NCBI GenBank assembly: GCA_963931865.1
Contig: OZ007510.1
Span: 4,548,366 to 4,612,365, forward strand
Direction of reading: 5' to 3'
DNA: 64,000 nt
Source of the DNA: Axinella damicornis
Lineage: Eukaryota > Porifera > Demospongiae > Axinellida > Axinellidae
Below, piece after piece: positions 47,114 through 59,300 of the stretch; position 1 is the first letter of the stretch, and every line of letters begins with the position of its first letter. The notes under the pieces were generated by a model. That model had not been told where the DNA came from, did no database searches, and was given only the letters and a program-made list of their open reading frames with translations. The translations under genes were made by a program, and so were the position numbers.

Positions 47114-47121
47114 GTCACGTG
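47114..47121. promoter_or_regulatory. E-box with CLEAR-like core (GTCACGTG) upstream of ATG2
   Basis: GTCACGTG lies about 280 bp upstream of the ATG2 start and matches 8 of the 10 positions of the vertebrate CLEAR element GTCACGTGAC bound by TFEB-class factors, which control autophagy genes. CACGTG also occurs in repeats elsewhere in this window, so chance is possible. It is not inside a recognised element. Confidence 0.35.
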
Positions 47122-47151
47122 GGCAATAATACGATGCCGTAATAATAATGA

Positions 47152-47280
47152 CGCAGGAACCGGAAGTACATACTTTAGATATATAGGTACCGGCGGAAAC
47201 GCGCGCGCATCTATATCTAGCCGACCCTGCATATTACCCTAACCATTGCCCTACTTCCTGCCGGATCAATATACACTTCG
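47152..47280. repeat. Diverged copy of the 47501 element
   Basis: CCGGAAGTACATACTTTAGA on the left and ACTTCCTGCCGGATCAATAT on the right; the left TIR is truncated. Confidence 0.6.
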
Positions 47281-47500
47281 AAATGAGTGAACTAAACTTC
47301 GCTCATTCTGAAAAATAATGCCCTTGGGGCAGTCCCTTGGTAATCAATGCTAACCACAGGCCCATTATCATTCATGTTCTAAGCTAGCTATATAGCTATA
47401 TGTCACAGCAACCTAGCTTGCGTAATTTTGGTGTGGAAATCATAGATAGCTAGCTAATAATTATTGTCCCTACCCGGGTAGATAGATATTCATTTTTGAC

Positions 47501-47634
47501 GTGGATATTGGTCCGGCAGGAAGTACATACTTTAGGTATAGGTACCGGAAACGCACGCACATCTAGAACCGGCCCTGGCCCCGGTAATATACCCTAACAC
47601 CCATTGCCCAACTTCCTGCCGGACCAATATCCAC
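47501..47634. mobile_element. TIR element, 134 bp
   Basis: Perfect 24-bp inverted repeats starting GTGGATATTGGTCCGGCAGG. The interior has GGTACCGG and CATTGCCC-type sequence. No clear target-site duplication was seen. Confidence 0.75.
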
Positions 47635-47709
47635 TTTGATTTATTTTTGGATGAGAACACACTGTTAGCTCAGTAGGTCTTCATAGTACTATCACCTCAA
47701 GGGTGTAGC

Positions 47710-47764
47710 TAGCCTCGTTCCCAGGCCGTTTTGGGTAGAAAAAAACGGCCTGGGAACGAGGCTA
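47710..47764. mobile_element. Hairpin MITE, TAGCCTCG family, 55 bp
   Basis: TAGCCTCGTTCCCAGGCCGT with its perfect inverse around a TTGGGTAGAAA loop; exact 9-bp duplication GGGTGTAGC (47701-47709 and 47765-47773). Confidence 0.92.
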
Positions 47765-47805
47765 GGGTGTAGCTAGCTAGCTAGCTAGACAGGTTTGACT
47801 CAGTT

Positions 47806-48040
47806 GTAGATCATGGGCTAGACCATTAATTAAACAATGGGCTAGACCATTAATTAAACAAGGTAGATCATGGGCTAGACCATTAATTAAACAATGGGCT
47901 AGACCATTAATTAAACAAGGTAGATCATGGGCTAGACCATTAATTAAACAAGGTAGATCATGGGCTAGACCATTAATTAAACAATGGGCTAGACCATTAA
48001 TTAAACAAGGTAGATCATGGGCTAGACCATTAATTAAACT
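47806..48040. repeat. Minisatellite of GGGCTAGACCATTAATTAAA units
   Basis: About eight units in which a 26-bp short form and a 31-bp form carrying GGTAGATCAT alternate. Confidence 0.92.
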
Positions 48041-48305
48041 TGTGCATGATTCTTCATGTAGCTACAGCTAGCTATACATAAGGAAAAACAGACGCATGCA
48101 CTTTAGATCAATAGTGTAGCAAAATTTGTACCACACACTTAGCTAGCTACTGAGCTACCTACAGCTGTTTCATTACTGAGATACGGTAGGGTGAATCTCA
48201 AAATTTGGGGGGGACCCCACATCTACACCCTTGAGTCTTGGCAAGAAATGTTTGACTGACTGACAATGTGGTCAACTATCTTTAGCATAATTACATAATT
48301 ACATT

Positions 48306-48540
48306 ACAGTACAGCAGAAAAGGATTGGATTACTGACTGATAGTGTGGATTCAAAAATGCAAAAAGTTGATTCCAAAAACAATTTATATTTCTGTACTAG
48401 TTCACATTTAGGTTTGCTACAGTACAGCAGAAAAGGATTGAATTACTGACTGATAGTGTGGATTCAAAAATGCAAAAAAGTTGATTCCAAAAACAATTTA
48501 TATTTCTGTACTAGTTCATATTTCAGCATATAGGTTTGCA
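48306..48540. repeat. Direct duplication of about 115 bp across the GPCR stop region
   Basis: Two near-identical copies (about 48306-48417 and 48420-48538) containing GCAGAAAAGGATTG and TTGATTCCAAAAACAATT. The copy nearer the gene carries the last codons and stop; the outer copy lies in the 3' flank. Confidence 0.7.
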
Positions 48541-50358
48541 ACAACTTCACTATCGCTTTCAACCTCAGAATCACCGAAGCTTAATTCAGCAGTTTCAACA
48601 TGGTGTCGTGCTGTTGAGTTGCGTCTCACCTCCACTTGCAGATGCACTGCATCAAATGCATGATCTGGCACTTCTGCGATTGATAGTGGACTCCCAACGT
48701 TGTGCTGTTCATCAACGTTTGTCCCTGATTCTTCAGCTGAAGAGTGTGTGAAGCTTTTATCTCTCTCCATGCTTGGGTGTATTTCGACGGACTCGGACTC
48801 ATCGAGCTGGCTCTCTTCTTCTAACGTCTGGAGAGCCATCGAGTTTGCTTCCACCACTGACATGCCCTGAGAAGCTTCACTCTCATGGAATGTGGACCGA
48901 AAGGCACTGCTACCAGTGCTCGCAGCAGGGCCAGTTCTCAGACCAGTGCTCATAGTACTCGGTGCAGACGGTCTACTCTTCGAAGTATACTGTTGTTGCT
49001 TGGATTTTGGCTGTACTGATGATACTGTGATGCCCGGTATCTTCCTTCCACAGCAGAGCAATTGGATCCAAAGCTCTCGGCCTTCTTTCCCAAGCACACA
49101 GAAGAATAGAAAGATGAAAAACCCTTGCAATGAGTTGAATATGGCAAAGAGGAACTGGAACACGATGGAGCCATTAGTAAAGGTAAAAAAAGCAAATACC
49201 CACATTAGCCCAAAGAGGGCCATCACCCCACCAACACTGATCATCAGTCTTATGACTGCTTTTCGATTTGGTTGTTCCTTGCTGCCAAACTTCTTCCGGC
49301 TGTGCTTGATGAGTACCTTTATCACTAGGACGTATATAACAGCATTGAAGAGCAGGATGGCAAAGATGGGACCCAGGAAGGCACCAAAGAACACACCAGT
49401 ATCTCCAATAAAGCAGCTGGGGGGGAGGAAATAGCATTAAATAATGAGCGATTGCCAACAGCAAGTGCTCAAGTTGCTTACAATCTTATTGCACGCGCTG
49501 TAGCATTTTCAAAATCAGTAGCATTGTCAGTAGGATTGATAATTGTGTTGATTGTAGGCGGATTAAATGTGACCATGAAATCAGGATTGACAGCTACTGA
49601 GATGACCACTGGAACAATTGGCACCACTGCAGTGAAAGAAAGGCACATTACACTCAATGGATTGCTGCTGTTGCATGGGAAGAGTTCATAATAAATTTTT
49701 CAAGAAGTGCTCAGAACTAGCCAAATCAAGTAGCTACTGGAAATTGCATTAATTTCACATAAATATATTCACAGTATCCCTATGAGCATAATAATAAGCC
49801 CCAAATTCTTCAGCAGCTCCTGACACACATTTTTAAGAGTATAGCTATTCAGAATCCAGGCCTTGAACTTACACCAGCAGACGAATGAGACAGCAATAAT
49901 GTATCTGGTGGTGATTCTGACAAACACGATGATCAGCTTCTGGAACATGAGCACAGACTGTGCCCCCATCCACATCCACATTACTAATGTGAAGTAGTGG
50001 ATTAGAACTGACACTGTCACACAGCCTCCATACACCTCTGTTCGATCAATGCCAACTACAAAGACAAACAGCATACAAAATAGAGCTATACAGAGCTGGA
50101 TGTGGAATTTAGAGGCATCTCGGTCACGTAGCTTCCTGTGGAACGTGGAGTGTGAACATCAATGATGGGTCACCATCACATAAATTAAGGCACAATAATG
50201 AAGCACTCGGCCTCTCACTTGAATGCCAATAGTGTGAAGATGGTCACGGCAAGACCGAACAATGAAAGAGATGTCCCAATGATAGAGATCACATCGAGCG
50301 CCAACTCAACACCAGGAGTCAACCGACAGCCACCTGGCTGAGTCCTTGTACAGATGTC
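48516..50358 (-). CDS. GPCR seven-transmembrane region and cytoplasmic tail exons
   Basis: Exon 50219-50358 carries TM1 (VISIIGTSLSLFGLAVTIF). Exon 49873-50135 carries TM2 and TM3 (KLRDRDASKFHIQLCIALF and HYFTLVMWMWMGAQSVLMF). Exon 49482-49626 carries TM4 (VPIVPVVISVAV) and an extracellular loop with several N-x-T/S sites. Exon 48516-49416 carries TM5-TM7 (GAFLGPIFAILLFNAVIYVL, RLMISVGGVMALFGLMWVFA, FQFLFAIFNSLQGFFIFLFF) and a tail of about 180 residues rich in Ser, Glu and Asp. WMWMGAQ in TM3 and FNSLQGFFIF in TM7 are typical of adhesion-class receptors. The stop codon is at 48516. Confidence 0.92.
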
Positions 50359-53300
50359 CTGTATAATTATAAGACAAATGCTCTGAAATGAAATGACATT
50401 GCAAATCCCAAAGTTTTTACTATTGTAAATGTTTGTATACTATCGAGTGAGACGGAATATATCATGCAGTAGCTAGCAATACGTCTGAGCGTAGCTCTGA
50501 AACTGAACTGCTCGGTACGTACCACCAGGCAACCAAAGTTGGTAAGGTGGTTGCAACGACAGGTGACAATACTGCCATTAAGTTTAGTGTCAGTGAGACA
50601 TCCATCAGTAGTCCAGTTGCCACGACCACCTGCAGAGGGAGTGGATTATACAACATAGCTACCCACCTAAACAAAAATGATGTGTGTGAGTGTATGTACA
50701 ATTTGGATGGGACAAATCCTAGTGCAATTGGCCGAGTTATGAGTGACATTATCGTTATCACCTAAATTGCGTGAGTAGCCATGCTAATTTGAGATTGAGA
50801 ACCAGCTCAAGCACGGCTATCTCCCTTCTTGCAGTTCTACATCACTGCATGTGCCATGTACAGCGGATTGCACTATATCGTTCGAACATTTGCGTATTCC
50901 GTAGATTATTTGCAGAAACTGTGTTCTGCAAGTATGACACTCACGCAAAGTGCCCACAACTTCCAGACTCCAGTGTGATCCAGGCTGTGTCGTTTCTGTG
51001 AGGCTACACTCACAGGAAGTTCTTGCCGCTAACTTTTAGCGTGGTCATGGAATCTGCAGATGTTCGAATGGAAGTGCAATCTGCTGTATATTATATCCTA
51101 TGTGCTGTTGTAGATGAAGTCAGCAAGTAGTTTGTACGGTCATGTACTGCAATGACCATCATTATATGGTCTTCTCAAACTGTAAGCTTGAACATCAGCT
51201 ACATAGACTGCTTCTGGAAGGCCTGTTGGTCCAAATGTTTGTTGTTGTACTCAAATAATATGATGTCAGACTCATTGTCCACAGAATATTCATGTGCTGT
51301 AACTTGTTTCTGTACACGCTTAACCTCGTTCTGTTGTACCCTGCATGAGTATGGCTATTACTGCATCTTGGTGAACATACTACTTACCTGCTGCAGTAAA
51401 GTCCCAACTCACACACCGTGGGTTTATTAAGTCCTGCATCAAAGGAGAAGGATGCAGTCTCATCAACATGATTTATACTCTGTTAGCTAACACAACTATA
51501 TATTGCCTCATTCCACAGCTCCCAGCCTCCGGTTATGCACTTGGCAAGAATCACATTAAAACTACAGGCGGGAAGACCTGGGAACAAGGCTGCACAAATT
51601 CAGTGTACGTACTTGGCCGGTTAATTGTAGAAAGATGATAGCAGGGTCAGTCAGATTAGAGAAACTCTGACCAGCTACCAAGGCTCCAATGACAGCAGAT
51701 GCAATGGTGAGATTGTCAGGGGAGTCATCCGGCAAGGGAAACAGTGCTGCTGTCTCATAGAACGTAAAGCCAATTCCAACACTGGTATCCGCTACTTGTG
51801 AAAAGAGTGAGGGTGGTAGGGCTACTGAGGCAGCCTGACCACTTGGAAGGGACGTACTCGAGCCATCCTGAATTGATACTGAGTGTAGAAAAGCAGATGT
51901 GTAGGAAGCATGAGCAGTTGCATGCTTTCTGAAGTACATAACACATACATAGACACATACAGATCCCAGCACATACGTACATACATACATACATAACACG
52001 TATGTACCTGGACCCTCTTCACTTGCAACAACTCCAAATGTTCTTCCATTGAGTTCTACCATCGCTTGTTCAATCTGCGTGTGCATGAATACAAAGTCGG
52101 CTTGTAATGAATATATCAGAAGTGGCTGATAGAATGCATTTAGATTACCCTTTCTGCCAAAAGTGCCACATTTTCTCCCGGAAATGACAAGGACCGAATG
52201 CCAAAGTTCTCATTCAGTAAAAGTGCAGTCACAGTGGCCTCGAAAGCTTCTATGATTCTGTAAGTGGAAGAAAGGTTACCGTACTTGTGAAGAATGTCAC
52301 ATTATCAGATGACACAGTCAAGTTGAAGTTTGCTTGCTGCACCAAAGCCTCTGCTGTTTGTTCAAAGGATCTAACAATGCTACTCGGAAGAAAAAATATA
52401 CAACATCAGTATTCATTAGGTAAGTCAAATGTGAAGTTTCATTGCATTTCAGTGTCAAGTAATTATGACAAAGTTTAATAGTTATAATGCTGATTCTGAC
52501 CTAGCTGACTGTTGCTGTAGTATCTCTGGTGGCCAGGTAGTGAGAGCATCAAGTATTAAAGTTTGGGTACGGAGTACCTACGGATACATTTGTACATATA
52601 ATTATAGTGCATATATAAAATTATTTTAGAGTAGGCCCACATTTAAAAAATTCACCTCATTATTGCCAGCATTGACGCTTCCAATGGAAGCTAACTGAGC
52701 AACTTGATCAAAGGTGTTAGCAATAGTGGCAAGGTTCTCTCCTGTCCTGCTCCCATTTACAGCAATTCTGAGAGCTTGACCAAGAGCCTCTAAAATTCCA
52801 GAAGGTGGCACAGGAGTCTGCAGAACATGAAACACAATACCAGGTTAACTGTATAAACTCAAGCTAAGTCCGGCAAATTCTTCAGTGAAATGCTGACCGT
52901 ATCTTGAATGTGTACTGTGGCCGAGGTTATAGTGAGGGTGACATTGGGGTCAGAAGTACTCAGAGTCACACTGAAGAATTCAACCTCTTCTACCACATCA
53001 TCGCCAATACTTGAGATGTTGACACACTGCACTGTGTCTTCCATCAGAAGGTTAGGGGAGCTGAATATCAGTTGGACTGAAGTGTCATCAAAGTCGCTAA
53101 CAGCTGTATCAAATGTATGAATAACGGTGTGAGCAGACAGTTACAATAGCCTTTCATTAGCCTCGTTCCCAGGCCCGCGTGCCACTTTCGGTTGCACGAA
53201 AGAATGTACTGCAAGCGACGAAAAGCTGGGCGCGGCCTGGGAACGAGGCTAGCCTTTCATCACTGAGTATTACGAGTCACTCACCTTGTGCTGTACCATT

Positions 53301-56300
53301 CTCAGTAAAAATCTGGACAACTACACTCCTTTCAATCTGCCCTGAAAGGTTTGCACACACAAGCTGTGTACCTCCTTCAGCCACAGTGAATTGTCCTGAC
53401 TCCAGGCCAATTACCACACCTGGAATGGAAGCATGCACAACGTATATATAGACTGTATGAAGTAGAGCACGACTATATATCAGACTGAAATGTGCCTGCT
53501 GAGTGGTGATTCAATTGTGAAAAAACAGCAGACCTTTGGACGACAAGATACTAAGGTTAGTAAGGCATGAAGCCTGGCTGTATTTGTATTCAGGCAATAT
53601 AATATTATGTCCAATCAAGCTCACACCATGTGATCATTCATAAATTGGCATACAGAATGCTCATGGAAAAGCTATTCATAGTAAGCTCTCCCATTTCACA
53701 TTGGTTTTTAGCTCAGTCATGAAGACCTAACATTCAACCAGATGAGTCGCAGGATCATTGGCTAAGTAGCTAGCTATAGCTGCGTGTTCATGTGCTCACA
53801 GAGGAAGAAAAATGATATGCACAAACATACCTCAAATAATCAACATAACAGCAGCTATCATATTAACCTCCTTAACCTTGACACAGAGCAAGATTAAGAT
53901 ACAGCCTGTGTAAAGGCAACTAATAGTATTGATGTTACGTATACAACGGTCACATGCATGATATCGATGATGGGATTGGTGAATAGTTGAAATGACAGCT
54001 TATGTATATATAATACTGGCAAACTCACTATCATTATTTGGTATGGTGACTGTAGCAGAGCTGGGATCGAGTACCACAGCTTGGTCTGTTGTATTCAGTT
54101 GGACAGAGAAGGTCTCACTGTCCTCCAAGATGGCATCATCAGTAATGGTGATTGCTGTACACAGCTCAGTGTCACCAGGCTGAAAAAACAGCTGTCTTGA
54201 TACTACCTGAGCATAGTCACCAGGGCCTGCAATGCAATCCCATGAAATATCCAATAAGACACAATGTTTTTACCAGCTCGTGCAGGTTGACATGAAAACC
54301 TACTTTGGGCTGATCCATCCATGGTTTGAATAGTTAGCAGTACACTTCTCTGAGTTATTTCGTTTAGGATGGCACACACCATCAGTGGACTGCTGTCTTC
54401 TGCAGTCACATAGGCTGTTTGCTGCATGCCTGCAGTGACATCTACAGAAACATACGAAGTAAGAGGTAAAATACTCAGTGCTGTACTGACCTCACATCGA
54501 TTGCTTCCTCTATTATTAGTATGTCAGCATTTAGGCTGCAGCTTCATTGAATGCATGCTGTGTGTAGTTTCTACATCCCGTATTGTCCACTAACTCTATA
54601 AATTTCCTGTGGCTATTGACGTAGAACCAGCTTTCAGAGCAATGGGTGTTACTTTCTATTATAACCAATAACAGATTGGAGTCAGGACTTCTAGAGTGAT
54701 GACGGTGTTCAAATGGCGAGTCAAACATTTATCGCGCTGACTTTAAAAAGCTCCCGGTCACGGCATGGTGCATCTATCTGGCTCCTCCCTACAAGCATTT
54801 CACTACTAAAAAACATTTCTGACTCCTGTACGTTGTTCTTTTACTATCACTAGCCCTCCATACAGCTAGTTACCACTGGCTACAGCCTAAATTGGTTTGG
54901 TTAGATGTCTTGTCCAATGAAGACTTCGGGATTAAGAAAATAGTTGGCCCTTGGTAGCATCCTCACTAGCACTTAATTGGAATGCTATAGCGCAGGACTC
55001 TTGGGCCAAAGCTCCATGGACTCATGTAATACCATATTGAATTTGATGAAGTGTGTATACAAGATATACCACCCACTGTTTCCATAGCAACATACACAAC
55101 ACCTGATATGGAAGCAGGAAGCAGTATGTATACGAAGTAGAGTGTGTCTGCTGGTTTTGGCCAACTGAAATAATGACGGGATTTGTAGAAAATTAATCCA
55201 GACTCACTATCATTGTCCAGTATCAAGACAGTAGATGAGCTGGAGTTGAGTATCACTGACTGATCTGTTGCATTCAGTTGCACAGAGAAGGTTTCACTGT
55301 CCTCCAAAATGGCATCATCTGTGATGCTGATTGGTGCACACAGCCAAGTTGTTCCAGGCTGAAAAGACAGCTGTCGTGATGTAACCTCAGTGTAGTCACC
55401 AGGACCTGCAACATAACCCCATGCAATCACCAATAAGAATATTGTTACCTACCACTGTGCAAGCTGACTAAGACCTACTTTGGGCTGATTCATCCATGGT
55501 TTGAAGAGTCAGCACTACACTTCTCTCCGTTGTTTCTCTCAGGATGGCACACACCATCAGTGGACTGCTCTCTTCTCTAATCACATACTCTATTTGCTGC
55601 ATGCCTGCAGTCACATCTGGAATATGCAAAGGTACATACAATGTGAAAAAAGATATTTGGATTGGTAGGAAATTGATCCAGACTCACTATCATTGTCCAG
55701 TATGGTAACTGTAGCGGAGCTGAAATTGAATAGCACAGCTTGGTCAGTTGTATTCAGCTGCACAGACAAGGTTTCACAGTCTTCCAATATGACATCATCG
55801 GTGATGTTGATTGCTGTACACTGCTCAGATTCACCAGGCTGAAAAGACAGCTGCCGTGATACTACCTCTGTGTAGTCCCCAGGACCTGCAATTCCAGGAG
55901 TCACTGATGAGGATGATAATAATTACCACCACTTTGTTCAAAACCTACTCTGGCCTGTTCCATCCATGGTTTGAAGAGTTAGCACTACACTTCTCTCAGT
56001 TGTTTCTCTCAGGATGGCACAAACCATCAATGGACCGTTCTCTTCTTCCGTCACATAAACTGTTTGCTGCATGCCTGCAGTCACGACTGGAATATGTACA
56101 GAAGCATACAACGTAACCTAAAGATGCTGTAGAAAATGGAACAGATGATTCATTTGGTAGGAAATTGATCCAGACTCACTATCATTGTCCAGTATGGTAA
56201 CTGTAGCAGAGCTGGAATTGAATAGCACCGCTTGGTCAGTTGTATTCAGCTGCACAGAGAAGGTTTCACTGTCTTCCAATATGACATCATCGGTGACGTT

Positions 56301-59300
56301 GATTGCTGTACACTGCTCAGATTCACCAGGCTGAAAAGACAGCTGCCATGATACTACCTCGGTGTAGTCCCCAGGACCTACAACGCCAGGAGTCACAGAT
56401 GAGGACACAATAATTTTACCATGCACCACTTTGCAAGTAGACTTCAAAACATACTTTGCGCTGTTCCATCCATGGTTTGAAGAGTTAGCACTACACTTCT
56501 CTCAGTTGTTTCTCTCAGGATGGCACACACCATCAGTGGACTGCTCTCTTCTCTAGTCATATACTCTATTTGCTGCATGCCTGCAGTCACGGCTGGAATA
56601 TGTACAGAAGCATACAATGTAACCTAAAGATTTTGTAGAAAATTGATTGGATTGGTAGGAAATTGATCCAGACTCACTATCATTGTCCAGTATGGTGACT
56701 GTAGCAGAGCTGGGACTGAGTATCACAACTTGGTCTGTTGTATTAATCTGCACAGAGAAGGTCTCACTATCCTCCAAGATGGCATCATCAGTGATGTTGA
56801 TTGCTGTACACTGCTCAGATTCTCCAGGTTGAAATGACAGCTGTACTGATACCTCAGTGTAGTCTCCAGGACCTGCAATACAACCCCACCAATAAGAATG
56901 TGATATTTAACAATGGTACAAGTTCACTTTAAAATTGAACCTACTTCGGGCTGTTCCATCCACAGTTTGAAGAGTTATCACTACTGTTCTGTCTGTTGTT
57001 TCCCTCAGGATGGCACACACAATCAGTGGACTAGTACTGTTCTCTTCTCCAGTCACATAGGCTGGTTGCTGAATTCCTGCGGTCACGTCTGGATTATGCA
57101 TAAAATGTAAGTACTCCACACTTTGCTGTACTGATTGTGTTTAGTATTATAAACCATGCACGGTGTGGTGTACATTGTTACATATAGCACTTGAATGTAG
57201 TGTATGAATTGGTAGGAAATTGACCCAGACTCACTATCACTGTCCAGTATGGTGATATTAGATGAGATGGGATCAAGTATCACAGCCTGATCTGTCGTAT
57301 TCAGTTGCACAGAGAAAGTCTCACTGTCCTCCAAGATGGCATCATCAGTGATGTTGATTGGTGCACACAGCTGAGTTGTTCCAGGCTGAAAAGACAGCTG
57401 TCTTGATATAACCTCAGTGTAGTCACCAGGACCTGCAATGCCACCCCAAGGAAGCACCGATAAGACACACTCTTATTCACCATGCACTTGGCAAGTTGAC
57501 CTCAAAACCTACTTTGCGCAGTTATATCCATGGTTTGAAGAATTAGCACTACGCTTCTCTCAGTTGTTACTCTCAGGATGGCACACACCATCAATGGTCC
57601 ATTCTCTTCTCCAGTCATGTACGCTGTTTGCTGCATGCCTGAAGTCACATCTAGAATATGACAATGTAATTATTCCACAGTTCTGATCTACGTCCTTATA
57701 CAACCTTTAGTATGCGTGTGAATTTAGCCCAGACTCACTATCGTTGTCCAATATGGTGACCGGTACTGTAGATGAGCTGGGACTGAGTATTACTGACTGA
57801 TCAGTTGCATTCAGTTGTACAGTGAAGGTCTCACTGTCTTCCAAGATGGCATCATCAGTGATGTTGATTGGTGTACACAGCTGAGTTGTTCCAGGCTGAA
57901 AAGACAGCTGTCGTGATATAACCTCAGTGTAGTCACCAGGACCTGCAACATAACACCATGCAATCACCAATAAGAACATTGTTACCCACCACTGTGTAAG
58001 CTGATTTATAAACCTACTTTGGGCTGTTCCATCCATGGTTTGAAGAGTTAGAATGACACTTCTCTCAGTTATATTGTTCAGGATGGCACACACCATCAGT
58101 GGACTGCTCTCTTCTCTAGTCACGTATGCTGTCTGCTGCATGCCTGCAGTCACGTCTGAAGTGTGTACAGGAGCATGTAGTTACTAACGCTGCACTCACC
58201 TTAGGTTTATTATTATTGTTCTATGTATCATGCAGCACACATATCAGTGAGTACAGAATCTGCTTTGTATTGATTTTCATGTCAGCCAAACCGTAATACA
58301 CCTCTGGCTTATATATAGTATTACTGTACTCACTATCATCATCAAGTATAGATATGGTTGCTGTGCTGGTAGTGAAGAATACTACGCTCTGGTCTGTAGT
58401 ATTTAATTGAACTGAGAATACTTCCATGTTTTCCAACGTTGCATCACTGCCAATGGATACCATTACACACTGCTCATTTGCTGCAGGCTGGAACATTAGT
58501 TGTGCAGTCAATGCAGTGTAGTCACCAGGGTCTGAAGGTAGAAGTTAAAGGTAAGGAATGATCTTTCTGTGGACGAAAGGCATGGGTATTAACTGAACAT
58601 ACTTTGGGCTGTTCCATCCAGAGTTTGCAGGCCAATGAACACACTTCTCTCCGTCAAACCAGTCAGGATAACACAGATCATTACTGACCCATTTCCTTCT
58701 GGAACACTATATGAAGGTTGCTGGATACCTACAGTTACATCTGCGTAATAAGGATCAAATCATCATATTAGCACTATAACAGCTTGCAAATAATTTTTAC
58801 CGATGCAAAATATATTACCGATGGACAAGACAATTAAGACATTACAATGATTCATCTTACTGTCATTGTCTTCTATGGTGATGGTTGCAGAACTGGGGTT
58901 GAGAGCTATTGCTTCGTCTGTGGTGGTCAACAGTACCAACAAAGTTTCATCGTTCTCCAAAATGGGATCATTGGCAATTGTAATACTTGTGCAGCGACTA
59001 TTTACACCCCGCTGGAATGTCAACTCCACGGTCACTGGATTGTAGTCCGAGATCTCTGCATGGAGGAAGGACGTTCAGATTACCACCATGTCACCAGTTT
59101 GATTAAGATGAGGCTCAAAGCGTGGATGTAGACAATGACATGATTATGCTTTACACTCTAAAATAAAAAATTGGTTACAGTCTCTTGCAAACTCTTGTGA
59201 ATGTAGTGTAAGGAAAGAATTCAAATGGGGGCTGTAGCCTCGTTCCTAGGTCTCCCACGTGGCCTGGGAATGAGGCTATGGGGGCTGATACTTGAGTATA

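Larger units (their letters stand above)
46839..48515. other. Intergenic region between the GPCR 3' end and ATG2 promoter
   Basis: 1.7 kb with no coding exon. It contains the ATG2 promoter side (46.84-47.15 kb), two related TIR elements (47152-47280 and 47501-47634), a 55-bp hairpin MITE (47710-47764), a minisatellite (47806-48040) and the start of a duplicated 3' segment (48306 onward). Confidence 0.6.
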
